This document shows, in pieces, positions 7,561-16,666 of a stretch of 64,000 bases of DNA; within the stretch, counting starts at the first letter, position 1, and every line of letters starts with the position of its first letter. The stretch comes from CAZKJL01 sp964553135. Its GTDB lineage: Bacteria; Patescibacteriota; Gracilibacteria; Peribacterales; Peribacteraceae. The stretch lies in the NCBI GenBank assembly GCA_964553135.1, contig CAZKJL010000001.1, positions 62,001-126,000 on the forward strand. Direction: 5' to 3'. Below the pieces are notes generated by a model. The model was not told the origin of the DNA. It saw nothing but the letters and a program-made list of their open reading frames with translations, and made no database searches. Position numbers and translations under genes: made by a program.

Positions 7561-8718
7561 ATGTCTTCCCTCTTCACGTCGGAGTCGGTGACCGAGGGTC
7601 ACCCCGATAAACTGTGCGACCAAATCTCGGACGCCGTCCTGGACTACGCACTCTCCAAAGACCCCAAGTCGCACGTGGCGTGCGAGTGTCTCGCCACCAC
7701 CGGTCTCGTCGTCGTCGCCGGTGAAATCAGCACGAGCACCTACATCCCCATGGCGCAGGTCGCCAGAAAGGTGATCGAGGAAATCGGGTACAACGACGGC
7801 ATCTTCGGATTCGATCACAAGGCGTGCGCCGTCATGGTGTGCGTCGGTGAGCAGAGCGCCGACATCGACATGGGCGTCACCGCCGAGAAGACCGTCACGA
7901 AGGAACAGGGAGCCGGAGATCAGGGCCTCATGTTCGGCTTCGCCTGCGACGAGACTCCGGAGCTCATGCCGATGCCGATCAGCATGGCCCACAAACTCAC
8001 GCGCAAACTTTCCGAGGTTCGCAAAAGCAAAGGGCTCGACTACCTGCGCCCGGACGGAAAGAGTCAGGTCACCATCGAGTACGCCGATGACGGTACGCCG
8101 AAGCGCGTGCAGACGGTCGTCATTTCCACACAGCACTCGGACCACGTGAGTCACGATCAGATCTGCAAAGAGATCAAGAAGCACATCATTGAACCCGTCT
8201 GCGGAAGCTACTTGGACAAAGACACCATCTTCCACATCAACCCCACGGGACGCTTCGTCATCGGCGGCCCTCCGGGCGACTGCGGTCTGACGGGTCGTAA
8301 GATCATCGTGGACACGTACGGCGGTTACAGCCGTCACGGCGGAGGCGCCTTCTCGGGCAAGGACCCGAGCAAGGTGGACCGCTCGGCTGCGTACGCCGCA
8401 CGTTGGGTGGCGAAGCACGTCGTGAAAGCGGGCCTCGCCAAGAAGTGCGAGGTGCAGGTGGCCTACGCCATCGGCGTTGCCGCTCCGGTCTCGCTGCGCG
8501 TGGATACATTCGGCACCGGCAAGGTAAGCGACCGAGCCCTGGAGAAAGCGGTTTCCGCCATCTTCGATCTGCGCCCGGCCGCCATCATCAAAGATCTGGA
8601 CCTCCTCAAGCCGCAGTACCGCCAAGTGGCCGCCTACGGACACATGGGACGCGAAGATCTGAACGTGAAATGGGAGAAGTGCGACAGAATCGACGCTCTC
8701 GTCAAGGCTGCGAAGTAA
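7561..8718 (+). CDS. metK: S-adenosylmethionine synthetase
   Basis: 385 residues from the ATG at 7561; an upstream in-frame GTG at 7531 is rejected because it falls in the terminator hairpin. Motifs are GHPDK at 13-17, the GAGDQG signature and the GGGAFSGKDPSKVDRS signature, all characteristic of MAT enzymes that make SAM from methionine and ATP. Length matches the family. Expression is probably controlled by the SAM riboswitch in its leader. A strong terminator follows the gene. Confidence 0.97.
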   Translation: MSSLFTSESVTEGHPDKLCDQISDAVLDYALSKDPKSHVACECLATTGLVVVAGEISTSTYIPMAQVARKVIEEIGYNDGIFGFDHKACAVMVCVGEQSADIDMGVTAEKTVTKEQGAGDQGLMFGFACDETPELMPMPISMAHKLTRKLSEVRKSKGLDYLRPDGKSQVTIEYADDGTPKRVQTVVISTQHSDHVSHDQICKEIKKHIIEPVCGSYLDKDTIFHINPTGRFVIGGPPGDCGLTGRKIIVDTYGGYSRHGGGAFSGKDPSKVDRSAAYAARWVAKHVVKAGLAKKCEVQVAYAIGVAAPVSLRVDTFGTGKVSDRALEKAVSAIFDLRPAAIIKDLDLLKPQYRQVAAYGHMGREDLNVKWEKCDRIDALVKAAK

Positions 8719-8750
8719 GAGACATCATAGCGAATATTTGGCTACCGGAA

Positions 8751-8777
8751 GGGCTCCGCAGAAGCGGAGCTCTTTTG
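8751..8777 (+). terminator. Intrinsic terminator after metK
   Basis: GCTCCGC (8753-8759), AGAA loop, GCGGAGC (8764-8770), extended by G-U/G-C pairs, then TCTTTTG. Classic Rho-independent form. Confidence 0.85.
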
Positions 8778-8820
8778 ATTTGACGGACAGAAATGACAGG
8801 GATAGGTTGTGAGACAATCT

Positions 8821-9105
8821 ATGCAACCGTACTCACTCGAAGAAAGAATCGCAGGCAGAGTGGATGACCCGCTTGCGCCCGACGATCTCCGCGAGCTCGG
8901 CAGAGTGCAACACGCGTGTCGACTTGCAACCGATAGTCCAACATGCGACCCCACCGTTGAGCGGTCAACGAATGGTATTTGCGCGGTATGCCGTTTAAAA
9001 TATGAAACACTATACGGCAAGCCACCGCGCGCTGTGTCGTTGCCGAAGCACATGGAAGATCGTCTCATGAGTGCTGCGGCAACGGTCACGGAAAAGGTAG
9101 TGTAG
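8821..9105 (+). CDS. Small hypothetical protein with a CxxC pair
   Basis: 94 residues from the ATG at 8821 (a GTG at 8809 would add four). It has cysteines in the pattern C..C..CAVC around residues 32-57, possibly a metal site, and a charged C-terminal helix. Flanking terminators at 8751-8777 and 9117-9150 frame it as a single transcription unit, which supports it as a gene. No family recognised. Confidence 0.55.
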   Translation: MQPYSLEERIAGRVDDPLAPDDLRELGRVQHACRLATDSPTCDPTVERSTNGICAVCRLKYETLYGKPPRAVSLPKHMEDRLMSAAATVTEKVV

Positions 9106-9116
9106 TTTTTCTTCTG

Positions 9117-9150
9117 AGCAGCCTGATGAAAGCGGATGGCTGCTATTTTT
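9117..9150 (+). terminator. Intrinsic terminator after the small CxxC gene
   Basis: AGCAGCC (9117-9123) pairs with GGCTGCT (9138-9144), followed by ATTTTTCTT. Confidence 0.8.
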
Positions 9151-9173
9151 CTTGCATCAAAAAAAGGCGATGC

Positions 9174-9179
9174 TACGGT
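9174..9179 (+). promoter_or_regulatory. -10 box for the ECF sigma gene
   Basis: TACGGT with 6 nt to the ATG at 9186; predicts a leaderless mRNA. Confidence 0.4.
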
Positions 9180-9185
9180 GCGAAT

Positions 9186-9815
9186 ATGAACACGAGCCAC
9201 GAATCTTCGGCAGCGGATATGGCTGACGATGACCTGGTGCGTGAGCTCATCGCACATAGGGGGGACCATACGGAAACGGAAAACGACGTAACGGGAGAAC
9301 TCATCCGCCGCTGCACGCCCGCAGTGGACGCCATGCTGCGACGCACCGGCATCGGCTGGTCCGACTTGGAAGATTTGGAACAGGAAGTGTTCATTCTGAT
9401 GGTGCAAAAAATCGACGGACTGAGAGATCCGAAGGCGTTTCACGGTTGGTTGCGACAAATCGCTCGTAACGCTGCGCTGAATTTCCATGTCCGCCGAGGG
9501 AAGAAAGGCGGCATCGCCTTCAGTCAGATGGAGACGGAGGACGAGGAGCCGACCGCCGTGGAAGACCATGCAACTCCGCAGCCGTTGGAGAATATTCTTA
9601 CGGGAGAACGTGAGCAGCTTCTCTTCACCGCGCTTGCCGAATTGCCGCCGCTCGACCGCAAGCGACTGCGGCAATTTTATCTGCGCAGCATGTCATTGAA
9701 TGAAATTGTGGAAGAAGAGGGTGGGCCGAATGAGGTGCCGCTCGGTACTGTAAAGCGGCAGCTTTTTACAGCACGCAAAAGATTGCTGGATTTGATGTCA
9801 GCAAGTATGGCCTAA
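9186..9815 (+). CDS. ECF-type RNA polymerase sigma factor
   Basis: 209 residues. Residues about 35-103 fit sigma region 2, including DLEDLEQEVFILMV and the GWLRQIARNAALNF segment that contacts the -10 element. Residues about 140-205 fit region 4 with a helix-turn-helix (LNEIVEEEGG through GTVKRQLFTARKRL). No anti-sigma gene is adjacent. The ATG at 9186 is chosen over an upstream frame because of the -10 box 6 nt before it. Its last codons overlap the convergent amidase gene by 4 nt. Confidence 0.85.
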   Translation: MNTSHESSAADMADDDLVRELIAHRGDHTETENDVTGELIRRCTPAVDAMLRRTGIGWSDLEDLEQEVFILMVQKIDGLRDPKAFHGWLRQIARNAALNFHVRRGKKGGIAFSQMETEDEEPTAVEDHATPQPLENILTGEREQLLFTALAELPPLDRKRLRQFYLRSMSLNEIVEEEGGPNEVPLGTVKRQLFTARKRLLDLMSASMA

Positions 9816-12358
9816 AGCTCCGTGATACGCGTACCCGGATAGTAGTACTGCAGGATTTGCTCGGCGCTCCTGCCTTCGTTGGCTTGTCCCTCCGCGCCGC
9901 AACCGCTCATGCCCACGCCGTGTCCGCTCATGCCCATGCCCACGCACCACGGGTCGGGCTTGGAAGAAAAGACGTCCGCGAAGGGAAAGTTTTTCCAACC
10001 TGCTTCGAGCGGCGTACGGGTGCGGCCGTCGTCGCTGCTGAAGTACGGCGGCTTGATGATTTTCCCTCCAATGGTGAGGACTTCGTTCTTGGTGCTCTCG
10101 ACGGCGCGGAGCCAGTTTGGGTTGCTCGCGGTGAATCCGACGCCTTTGTACGACTGAAACGACGCCGGATCATCGGAACCGTCGTACGGCTTGCCCGGGA
10201 ATTTTCTGTTGCTCGGGTCCATATAGAACGCGGCGTACGTGCGTGCCGCGATGGCGAACGCACGCTGCTTTTGATACGGCTCACTGTCGGGCTCTTCGGC
10301 GAGCCCCGCCATGTACTCATCGATGGACAGTTCGTTGATGAGGACGAGTGAGCCGGCGTCGATGCGGCATTCGAGCACGCCCTTGTACGAGCGCGTTCCG
10401 CCGCCGACACCGTTCACCGAGAGCGTGTTGGACGCCGTGGATTTGAATCGGAGAGCCGAACTTCGCGTGAACTCAACGCCGTTCTGCTGCGCGACGCACA
10501 CGCCGCCTTTGGACACGAGCGAGAGCGATGCTCCGCCCTTCACCGAGAGTCCGTCGACCGTGCCCGCATCGGCAAATTGTATGACGGGATTCTGCGACGC
10601 GCTCAGTTTGATGCGAATGGTTTTCTGCGCCGCGGATGTTTGGGACGATGCGAACGATGACGAACTCCGTGATGCCGACGAAGCGTACGACGATGCGCTG
10701 CTGAGTGACGGACGCGAATCGGTTCGCACGCGTGCAGTCACGGGCCTGGACGACGAACTGCTGCTCGTACGGACCGTAAGCAGGGGGTTGCCCGCGAAGG
10801 GATTGATGAAGTCACCCGTGCGTGCGCGCCTGCCCGCCACCGCGATGGTGAAGTGGATGCCCGCGATATCCATGGAGTACGTTCCGGGATCCATGGGCGC
10901 CTGCACGATGAGCTGGAGGGACGCCGTTTCGTACGCCGGAAGATCCGTGGTGAGCAAAATGCCCTTGGTCACGGGCACCTGGACGTTGCCATCATCCACC
11001 AAGAGCTGGATGCGGGGGTCTGAGATACGCACTTCCGCCACCCGCTTGCCTTCGTAGGCACCTTCCTTGCCCGCGGTGTAGGAGAAGCTCAGGCGCTGTT
11101 TGCCGCCCGGATTGATGGCGATGGCCGTCCGGCCGATGAACGACACGCCTTGGGCCGCTTGCGGGGCTGCGTTGCCGCTCTCCGTGACGGGTGCGGACTC
11201 GGGCGGCTTCACGGACGTCACGGGGAAGATGACAGGATCGGATAAACGACCGTCACGGACGTGCTTCACGATTTGGCCGAACACTTCGCTGACGTAGTAT
11301 CCGGGACACAGCGTGGAGAGAAGATCGCGGTGTCCCACGATGGGCGAGTCGAACGTCTTGCCGTGGAATTTCACGGACGACTTCAGATCGATCTGGTATT
11401 CGCGTGCCAAGTCCGAGAGCAGCAACTGCAAACTCTTGATTTGTTCTTGGGACGGCTGCTCGATCTCGAAATTGCCCATGAGGACGACGCCGACGGTACC
11501 GATGTTGTTGCAGTAGACGTGACCGCCGACGACATACTTGCCGCCCCGGCGACCCTCGTAAATTTGGCCGTCTTCATCCACGACGTAGTGGTACCCGATG
11601 TCGCCCCAACCCTTGCTGAGAGCGTGGTATTTGTAGAGCGCACGCACGCGCTCCACGGCCGGGCGCGGATCTCCGCCCACGACGAGAGCCGAGTGATGCA
11701 CGACGAGCAATTTGACCTTGGAGCTGTACTGCAGCGGCCAGAGATACGATTTGCCATCGGAGTCTTTCGTGACGGTGGATGCCGTTTTGAATTCCGTCGG
11801 ATACTTGGCCTGCGCCTCGGTGCAATCTTTCACGCGCTGGTCGGGCTGTCCCGCGACGGGCGCACCGTTGTCGCTCTTGGCCTCATCCGCGGTTTCCGAA
11901 GTTTCCGTCGACGTATCGTAGAGATAGGACTCGTCTGCGCCCCAATCGCTGCGGGAAAGGACGCTGGGCTTGCCGACGGCGGTCGTTGCCGTCACGCGAA
12001 CCTTCACCGGATCTTTGGACACGGTGATGACGTGAATGTCCTCGATGGATGCGACGCCGCTCACGCGAACGGCGGTCACGCCCTGCGGAAGCATCACGAG
12101 TTCGCTCTCCTCCCCCGGCAGAACATCGCCGTCACTCTCGTAGGATTGCCAGTCCGACCATCGCGTTTTCAGAAAACTGTACGAGAATGATGCCGTCTCA
12201 CCGGTCTTCACGCTGAATGCATCGACGGGCGACGTAAACGAACGTTCCACGTACTGCGGAGCACGGGCCACCGCGGGTAGGGCGGGGAGCACCCCTGAAA
12301 GGAGTGTAAAAGCAGCCGAAACGGCCATGATGCGCGCAAGCAACGGTGACGACTTCAT
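9812..12358 (-). CDS. Exported PGRP-type amidase fused to a SpoIID/LytB domain
   Basis: 848 residues from the ATG at 12358, which starts a clean signal peptide (KSSPLLARIM then a hydrophobic run); an upstream frame extension has no such signal. An N-terminal beta domain is followed by an amidase-2/PGRP domain (about 200-370) with the zinc-site VVHHSA, GYHYVVDE and GHRD. After a beta segment comes a long serine-rich linker, then a SpoIID domain (about 640-848) with ELSIDEYMAGL, DGRTRTPLEAG and GHGVGMSGCGA. Together it could cleave both stem peptides and glycan strands of peptidoglycan. In Firmicutes SpoIID serves spore engulfment; here a growth or division role is more likely. Confidence 0.9.
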   Translation of the reverse strand: MKSSPLLARIMAVSAAFTLLSGVLPALPAVARAPQYVERSFTSPVDAFSVKTGETASFSYSFLKTRWSDWQSYESDGDVLPGEESELVMLPQGVTAVRVSGVASIEDIHVITVSKDPVKVRVTATTAVGKPSVLSRSDWGADESYLYDTSTETSETADEAKSDNGAPVAGQPDQRVKDCTEAQAKYPTEFKTASTVTKDSDGKSYLWPLQYSSKVKLLVVHHSALVVGGDPRPAVERVRALYKYHALSKGWGDIGYHYVVDEDGQIYEGRRGGKYVVGGHVYCNNIGTVGVVLMGNFEIEQPSQEQIKSLQLLLSDLAREYQIDLKSSVKFHGKTFDSPIVGHRDLLSTLCPGYYVSEVFGQIVKHVRDGRLSDPVIFPVTSVKPPESAPVTESGNAAPQAAQGVSFIGRTAIAINPGGKQRLSFSYTAGKEGAYEGKRVAEVRISDPRIQLLVDDGNVQVPVTKGILLTTDLPAYETASLQLIVQAPMDPGTYSMDIAGIHFTIAVAGRRARTGDFINPFAGNPLLTVRTSSSSSSRPVTARVRTDSRPSLSSASSYASSASRSSSSFASSQTSAAQKTIRIKLSASQNPVIQFADAGTVDGLSVKGGASLSLVSKGGVCVAQQNGVEFTRSSALRFKSTASNTLSVNGVGGGTRSYKGVLECRIDAGSLVLINELSIDEYMAGLAEEPDSEPYQKQRAFAIAARTYAAFYMDPSNRKFPGKPYDGSDDPASFQSYKGVGFTASNPNWLRAVESTKNEVLTIGGKIIKPPYFSSDDGRTRTPLEAGWKNFPFADVFSSKPDPWCVGMGMSGHGVGMSGCGAEGQANEGRSAEQILQYYYPGTRITEL

Positions 12359-12428
12359 ACGTAAGCATCTCACGTCATCCCACGACAAATTACAATTGAC
12401 CGATGCTCGAACCGGCTGGTTGGTGGAA

Positions 12429-12683
12429 CTACGCGTCACTCGAGGCTGACACCGTGGCGTTGAGAGCAACGCACAGATCGATGCCTCGCATTGCCATGAT
12501 CAATTCGTCGCGAACATCGCCCGACACTTCACGCAAATTGACGCATGCATGTCTGTCATTGCTCTGCAGTGCGGACTCGGGCAAACCGAACTCTCCGAGA
12601 ATGTGATTGATGACCGTGACACGATAATGACCGAGAGGCTTCTGATCGATTTCACAGAACGAGTGCGTATGAAGACCTGACAT
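12429..12683 (-). CDS. Possible small hypothetical protein
   Basis: 84 residues from an ATG at 12683, beginning 50 nt after the end of the upstream glycosyltransferase gene on the same strand. Composition is that of a soluble alpha/beta protein (HYRVTVINHILGEFGLPE and a LREVSGDVRDELIMAM helix). No Shine-Dalgarno, close -10 box or known motif is seen, so it may be a spurious frame. Confidence 0.4.
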   Translation of the reverse strand: MSGLHTHSFCEIDQKPLGHYRVTVINHILGEFGLPESALQSNDRHACVNLREVSGDVRDELIMAMRGIDLCVALNATVSASSDA

Positions 12684-12733
12684 GAGCGTGATGGGGAGAA
12701 AAGTGAGAGGAGCGAGATGATAGGAACGAAGTC

Positions 12734-13834
12734 CTACGCCCGCAACACTTTGTCGTAGGCATCGACCATCTGCGCGGTGCCAAGCCGAGAAATGACCGCC
12801 CTCTTTCCCGCAACGCCCAACGATTCGCGCCGTTTCGCATCGAGAAGCTCGCGCAGTGCTCGCTCCAAACTTTCGGATGAACCCGCCTCCGCGACGAGGA
12901 TTTCTTCGCCGCTTTTCAGCGAACCAGCGATGCCGCACGCATCGGTGACAACGGTGGGAACTCCGTACGACATCGCCTCGGCGGCCACGAGCCCGAATGG
13001 ATCGTGATCCGACGACGGAAGAACGAACGCATCGAGATTCGCGTAAAAATCACCGAGCTCGGCAACCGATGCGATGAGCTTGATGCGTGGAACGCCGATG
13101 CCGAGGCGTTCCGTGTCTGCGGCGATGAGCGAACGAATATATCCTTCCTGCGGGCCTTTTCCGACGATGGTGAGGGAGAATTCGGGGAGCGCGCTGATGG
13201 CTTGCAGAAGGGTGTCCAGGCCCTTTTCGGGCGAGAGACGGGCGACTGTCCCCAGGTGGAGTTCGGATGTGCCCGCGGGTGACGATCGATGCGAATCGGA
13301 GAGAGGAATGCCGTTCGGAATGACGATGATGCGCGACGGATCGAATCCGAGATCGACGTATTTTTTGCGACTGAGCTCCGAGACGCAGATGATGGTCGCG
13401 TGCTTCGCGGCATTCTTGAGCGCACCGAGCCACGGGTTACTGCCGAGCCAACGACCGACGCGATCGTGTTCGATCCAAAATACGTTCACGCCCTTTGCAT
13501 GCAGATGATCCGTGAGGAGAATTTTTTCGGAGAGACTGAGCATGAACGCCGCATCGGTCTTGATCGCATGCGTCGCATCGACCAGTTTTTTGAGCATCTC
13601 CTTCCTGCGCCACAGAAAACTCGCCGCCCCCCATGTCGTGACGGGCGGGGAACCGATCTGGAGCTTCGTGGCATCGAACCCCGCGGCGGCGAACGTGGTG
13701 AGCAGCACGGGGCAACTGCCGAGAAATTTCACGGTGTGCCCGCGATCCTTCAAACCTGCGGCAAGCCACATGGTTTGGTTCTCGGCGCCTCCATGGGCGC
13801 TTTCGAGCGGAAAACGTGTGAAGAGGATATTCAT
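12734..13834 (-). CDS. Glycosyltransferase family 4
   Basis: 366 residues with the GT-B layout: GGAENQTMWLA near the N-terminus, VPNGIPLS-like hinge (VIPNGIPLSDS), TVARLSPEKGLDTLLQA at the start of the C-terminal Rossmann domain, and the DPFGLVAAEAMSYGVPTV nucleotide-sugar motif with the E(x7)E pair. It should transfer a sugar to a lipid-linked or protein acceptor in the cytoplasm. A TACACT -10 box lies 8 nt upstream of the ATG. Confidence 0.92.
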   Translation of the reverse strand: MNILFTRFPLESAHGGAENQTMWLAAGLKDRGHTVKFLGSCPVLLTTFAAAGFDATKLQIGSPPVTTWGAASFLWRRKEMLKKLVDATHAIKTDAAFMLSLSEKILLTDHLHAKGVNVFWIEHDRVGRWLGSNPWLGALKNAAKHATIICVSELSRKKYVDLGFDPSRIIVIPNGIPLSDSHRSSPAGTSELHLGTVARLSPEKGLDTLLQAISALPEFSLTIVGKGPQEGYIRSLIAADTERLGIGVPRIKLIASVAELGDFYANLDAFVLPSSDHDPFGLVAAEAMSYGVPTVVTDACGIAGSLKSGEEILVAEAGSSESLERALRELLDAKRRESLGVAGKRAVISRLGTAQMVDAYDKVLRA

Positions 13835-13842
13835 CGAAAAGC

Positions 13843-13848
13843 AGTGTA
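13843..13848 (-). promoter_or_regulatory. -10 box for the glycosyltransferase gene
   Basis: TACACT on the minus strand, 8 nt from the ATG at 13834. Confidence 0.5.
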
Positions 13849-13853
13849 CACGC

Positions 13854-14231
13854 CTAGGTCATCCACGAGTGCAGCAGGTCCACGATCGCTTGTTCCACGA
13901 CATCGGACCGGAACGAGGTACACACGACGGCCTCGGCTCCCGCATCGCGAGCTTGCTTTGAATTTTTTGCGCTGTCGGCCGAACTCACGAGGGCGATCTT
14001 GGCCGCGGGATTTCTCTTCTTGAGATAGGCGATGACGCTCGGGCCGTTCTCCGACGGAATGTAGTAGTCGATGAACGCCGCGGAAATATCGGGATGAGCA
14101 TCGATGAGCTTGATCGCCTCTTCCGTCGTTTCGGCAACAACGATGTCTCCATTCCATCCGACACGCGAAAGCATCGATCGTAAGAAATCGATTTTCCCGT
14201 GCGAATCGTCGGCGATGAGAAAAACTGCCAT
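13854..14231 (-). CDS. Single-domain response regulator
   Basis: 125 residues from ATG 14231; an in-frame ATG at 14291 would add 20 residues unlike a receiver domain. The receiver fold is seen in FLIADD (acidic pair), AAFIDYYIP (phosphorylated Asp), ALVSS (conserved Ser/Thr position) and a following lysine region where SAK takes the place of the usual K-P. No output domain is present, so it would act through protein contacts. It is divergent from a sigma factor gene, a possible partner. No histidine kinase is in the window. Confidence 0.8.
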   Translation of the reverse strand: MAVFLIADDSHGKIDFLRSMLSRVGWNGDIVVAETTEEAIKLIDAHPDISAAFIDYYIPSENGPSVIAYLKKRNPAAKIALVSSADSAKNSKQARDAGAEAVVCTSFRSDVVEQAIVDLLHSWMT

Positions 14232-14329
14232 CTTTTGGCTTTTGGAAGGGGGTAAATGGCTTTCTTCTGCGGATTTGTTGCATGATGTCATGAAATGGAT
14301 ACTCTTGGCAAAACTCCTCCTTTTTCACC

Positions 14330-15283
14330 ATGTCTGTCGATTCTCCAGATCGCCACTCACAAAACGGAACCACCGATACGTGGGATGAATTCAAGGCGAC
14401 GAATAACATTCATGCGCGCAACCGACTGATCGAAGAATACTTGCCGATCGTGCGGTACCAAGCCGAACGATTGCACTCGACGATGCCCGAGGCGGTGGAA
14501 CTCGACGACCTGCAATCGGCGGGAGTATTCGGGCTCATGGATGCCATCGAGGCATTCAGTCTTGAAAGAGGTGTGAAATTCGAGACGTACTGCGTGCGCA
14601 GAATCCATGGGGCGATGATTGACGAGCTGAGGAGGATGGATCACGCGCCGCGGTTGGTCCGCGCCAGAAACAAGCAAGTCCAGATCACGCGGCTCAGTCT
14701 GACGCAAGCATTGCAACGCAATCCCACGGATGAAGAAACGGCGGATGCGCTTCGGTCCGACGGCAAAAAGCCCGTCATCATGCAAGACGGCTCATCCGTG
14801 AAGGGCATGACGAGCCTGCAGCGCACCGTCTTCGAAACGGACAGCCAGAAAGAAGTCACGCCCACCCACGCCATCCCCGACGAACGCGTTGCAGATCCTT
14901 CTGGAGGAGAGGAGCGGCGCGATTTTTATCATGAGATGTACAAAGGTCTGAACCAAGCTGAGCGACTCCTTCTCATTCTGTATTACCGTGAAAAATTGAC
15001 GATGAAGGAGATCGGTCATCGTCACCTTGGACTCTCCGAATCGCGCGTTTCACAAATGCACTCGCAGATCATCGCTTACATACGAGATAGGTACGCCAAA
15101 AACGAAGCGTGTGAACGAAGGATGGACATCGATCCGAATGTTGATCAGCGTGAGGCGGCTTATTGGGACGCCATGTTTGCAAAACTCACCGATGCCATCA
15201 TGGATACCGCAGGGCCTACGCCTTCTTCGCAGCAATCCGATCCTGCCCACCCAGATATGGACGCAGTACATCTGGCACAGTAA
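14330..15283 (+). CDS. FliA/WhiG-like RNA polymerase sigma factor
   Basis: 317 residues. Region 2 (about 30-110) has the LVRYQAERL-like segment IVRYQAERL, DLQSAGVFGLMDAIEAF and the FETYCVRRIHGAMIDELRRMD motif, which is specific to the FliA/WhiG/SigB branch. Region 3 (NPTDEETADAL) and region 4 (LNQAERLLLILYYREKLTMKEIG, then LGLSESRVSQMHSQII) are complete. A 50-residue disordered tail follows. There are no flagellar genes here, so a developmental or stress role as in WhiG is more likely than motility. The tail overlaps the convergent serS by 68 nt. Confidence 0.9.
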   Translation: MSVDSPDRHSQNGTTDTWDEFKATNNIHARNRLIEEYLPIVRYQAERLHSTMPEAVELDDLQSAGVFGLMDAIEAFSLERGVKFETYCVRRIHGAMIDELRRMDHAPRLVRARNKQVQITRLSLTQALQRNPTDEETADALRSDGKKPVIMQDGSSVKGMTSLQRTVFETDSQKEVTPTHAIPDERVADPSGGEERRDFYHEMYKGLNQAERLLLILYYREKLTMKEIGHRHLGLSESRVSQMHSQIIAYIRDRYAKNEACERRMDIDPNVDQREAAYWDAMFAKLTDAIMDTAGPTPSSQQSDPAHPDMDAVHLAQ

Positions 15284-16550
15284 CGGATCCATCCTTGTTC
15301 TGATACATCTCCAGGATGGGGATGAGGATGCGCGGCGAGGCGATGCAGGTGTTATTGAGCGTGTGGACGAACTTCTTTTTGCCGTCCTTGGCTTCGTAAC
15401 GAATACCGAGGCGACGAGCCTGGAAATCGTAGAACGTGGAACAGCTGTGCGTTTCGCCGTAGCCTTTGCGGCTGGGCATCCAGGTTTCGATATCGTTCTT
15501 GTAGACCTGTCCGCGGCCCATGTCGCCGGTGCACACCGCGACGACGCGGTACGGAAGCTTGAGTGCCTGGAGGACGTCTTCGGCGTTCTGCAAAATCTCG
15601 GCATGGATCTTGGCGCTCACGTCGGGATCGGCTTCGCAGAGGATGACCTGCTCCACTTTCTGAAACTGGTGGATGCGGTAGAGGCCGTGCGCATCTTTGC
15701 CGTACGTGCCGGCTTCGCGACGGAAGCAGTTGCTGAGGCCCGCATACTTCTTGGGGAGCTCGGATGCCTTGAACGTCTCGCCGCTGTGGTAGCTCGCCAC
15801 CGCGACCTCGGATGTGCCGATGAGGAACATTTTGTCGGACTCGATCTGCTTGGCGTCTTTTTCGCCGAGTCCTTTCTGCGGCTCGCGGTCCACACCCACG
15901 GCGTAGGCCTGCTCTTCGCCACCCGGGAAGTAGCTCGTACCCATCATGGCGGCGTAGTCGGCCATGAGCGGCGGCGTGAAGAGCGTAAAGCCCTTTTTCA
16001 CAAGACTGTCGACGGTGAACTGGAGGACGGCAAGCTCGAGACGGGCACCGTCACCCTTCAGAAAGTAGCTGCGTGATCCGGCGATTTTGACGCCACGCGG
16101 AATATCGATGATGTCGAGCGACGTACCGAGAGCCACGTGATCTCTCGCCTCGAAGTCGAACGACGGAATTTTGCCCCAGGTGCGGAGTTCCTTGTTCTCC
16201 GTATCGTCTTTGCCGACGGGAACGGAGTCCAAAGGAATGGAGGGAAGCTGCAGCTGCAGAGCCATCCACTGCTCTTCGAGAACGGAAAGATCTGCTTCCT
16301 GTTTCTTGAGTTCCTCGGAGAGTTTCTTCATGTCGCCGATGATTTTTTCTTTCTCGGCTTTGTCTTTGATCGTCGGAACTTTCTTGCTGACGGCGTTTCT
16401 CTCGGCCTGCATTTTTTGAACCTCGGCCATCGCCCCTCGCCTCTTTTCATCGAGTGTCAGAAATTCGCGAACGTTCAGTTTGATGTTCTTGTTCTTGCAG
16501 GCTTTTTCGTACGCCTCGGGATTCTGCCTCAGGTGGTCCAAATCGATCAT
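15216..16550 (-). CDS. serS: Seryl-tRNA synthetase
   Basis: 444 residues, normal length. The N-terminal long coiled coil (about 25-105, MAEVQKMQAERNAVSKKV through LKKQEADLSVLEEQW) contacts the tRNA-Ser variable arm. The class II core has motif 2 (SNCFRREAGTYGKDAHGLYRIHQF) and motif 3 (NNTCIASPRILIPILE). It charges serine onto tRNA-Ser in the cytoplasm. Minus strand, with a TACCAT -10 box 6 nt before the ATG. Confidence 0.97.
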   Translation of the reverse strand: MIDLDHLRQNPEAYEKACKNKNIKLNVREFLTLDEKRRGAMAEVQKMQAERNAVSKKVPTIKDKAEKEKIIGDMKKLSEELKKQEADLSVLEEQWMALQLQLPSIPLDSVPVGKDDTENKELRTWGKIPSFDFEARDHVALGTSLDIIDIPRGVKIAGSRSYFLKGDGARLELAVLQFTVDSLVKKGFTLFTPPLMADYAAMMGTSYFPGGEEQAYAVGVDREPQKGLGEKDAKQIESDKMFLIGTSEVAVASYHSGETFKASELPKKYAGLSNCFRREAGTYGKDAHGLYRIHQFQKVEQVILCEADPDVSAKIHAEILQNAEDVLQALKLPYRVVAVCTGDMGRGQVYKNDIETWMPSRKGYGETHSCSTFYDFQARRLGIRYEAKDGKKKFVHTLNNTCIASPRILIPILEMYQNKDGSVTVPDVLRPYLGGQDRIAAKKA

Positions 16551-16556
16551 GGACGG

Positions 16557-16562
16557 ATGGTA
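16557..16562 (-). promoter_or_regulatory. -10 box for serS
   Basis: TACCAT with 6 nt to the serS ATG; a weak TTAAGG lies 17 bp further upstream. Predicts a leaderless mRNA. Confidence 0.45.
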
Positions 16563-16611
16563 GCACGGGGAAGCGGCGTCCTTAAGCTATTTGAGTGAAG
16601 GTATGATTTCC

Positions 16612-16639
16612 TTGACTTTGTTGCGGGATATTTTAGGAT
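16612..16639 (+). promoter_or_regulatory. Promoter for the 67-residue protein
   Basis: TTGACT, 16 bp, TAGGAT; a leader of about 20 nt precedes the ATG at 16667. Confidence 0.5.
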
Positions 16640-16666
16640 GCGCCCTCCATTTCACCCATCCTCACA

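Noticed and set aside
12403..12606. Plus-strand small frame of 67 codons
   Set aside because: No promoter, ribosome site or sensible composition; the region is non-coding or holds the minus-strand 84-residue frame.
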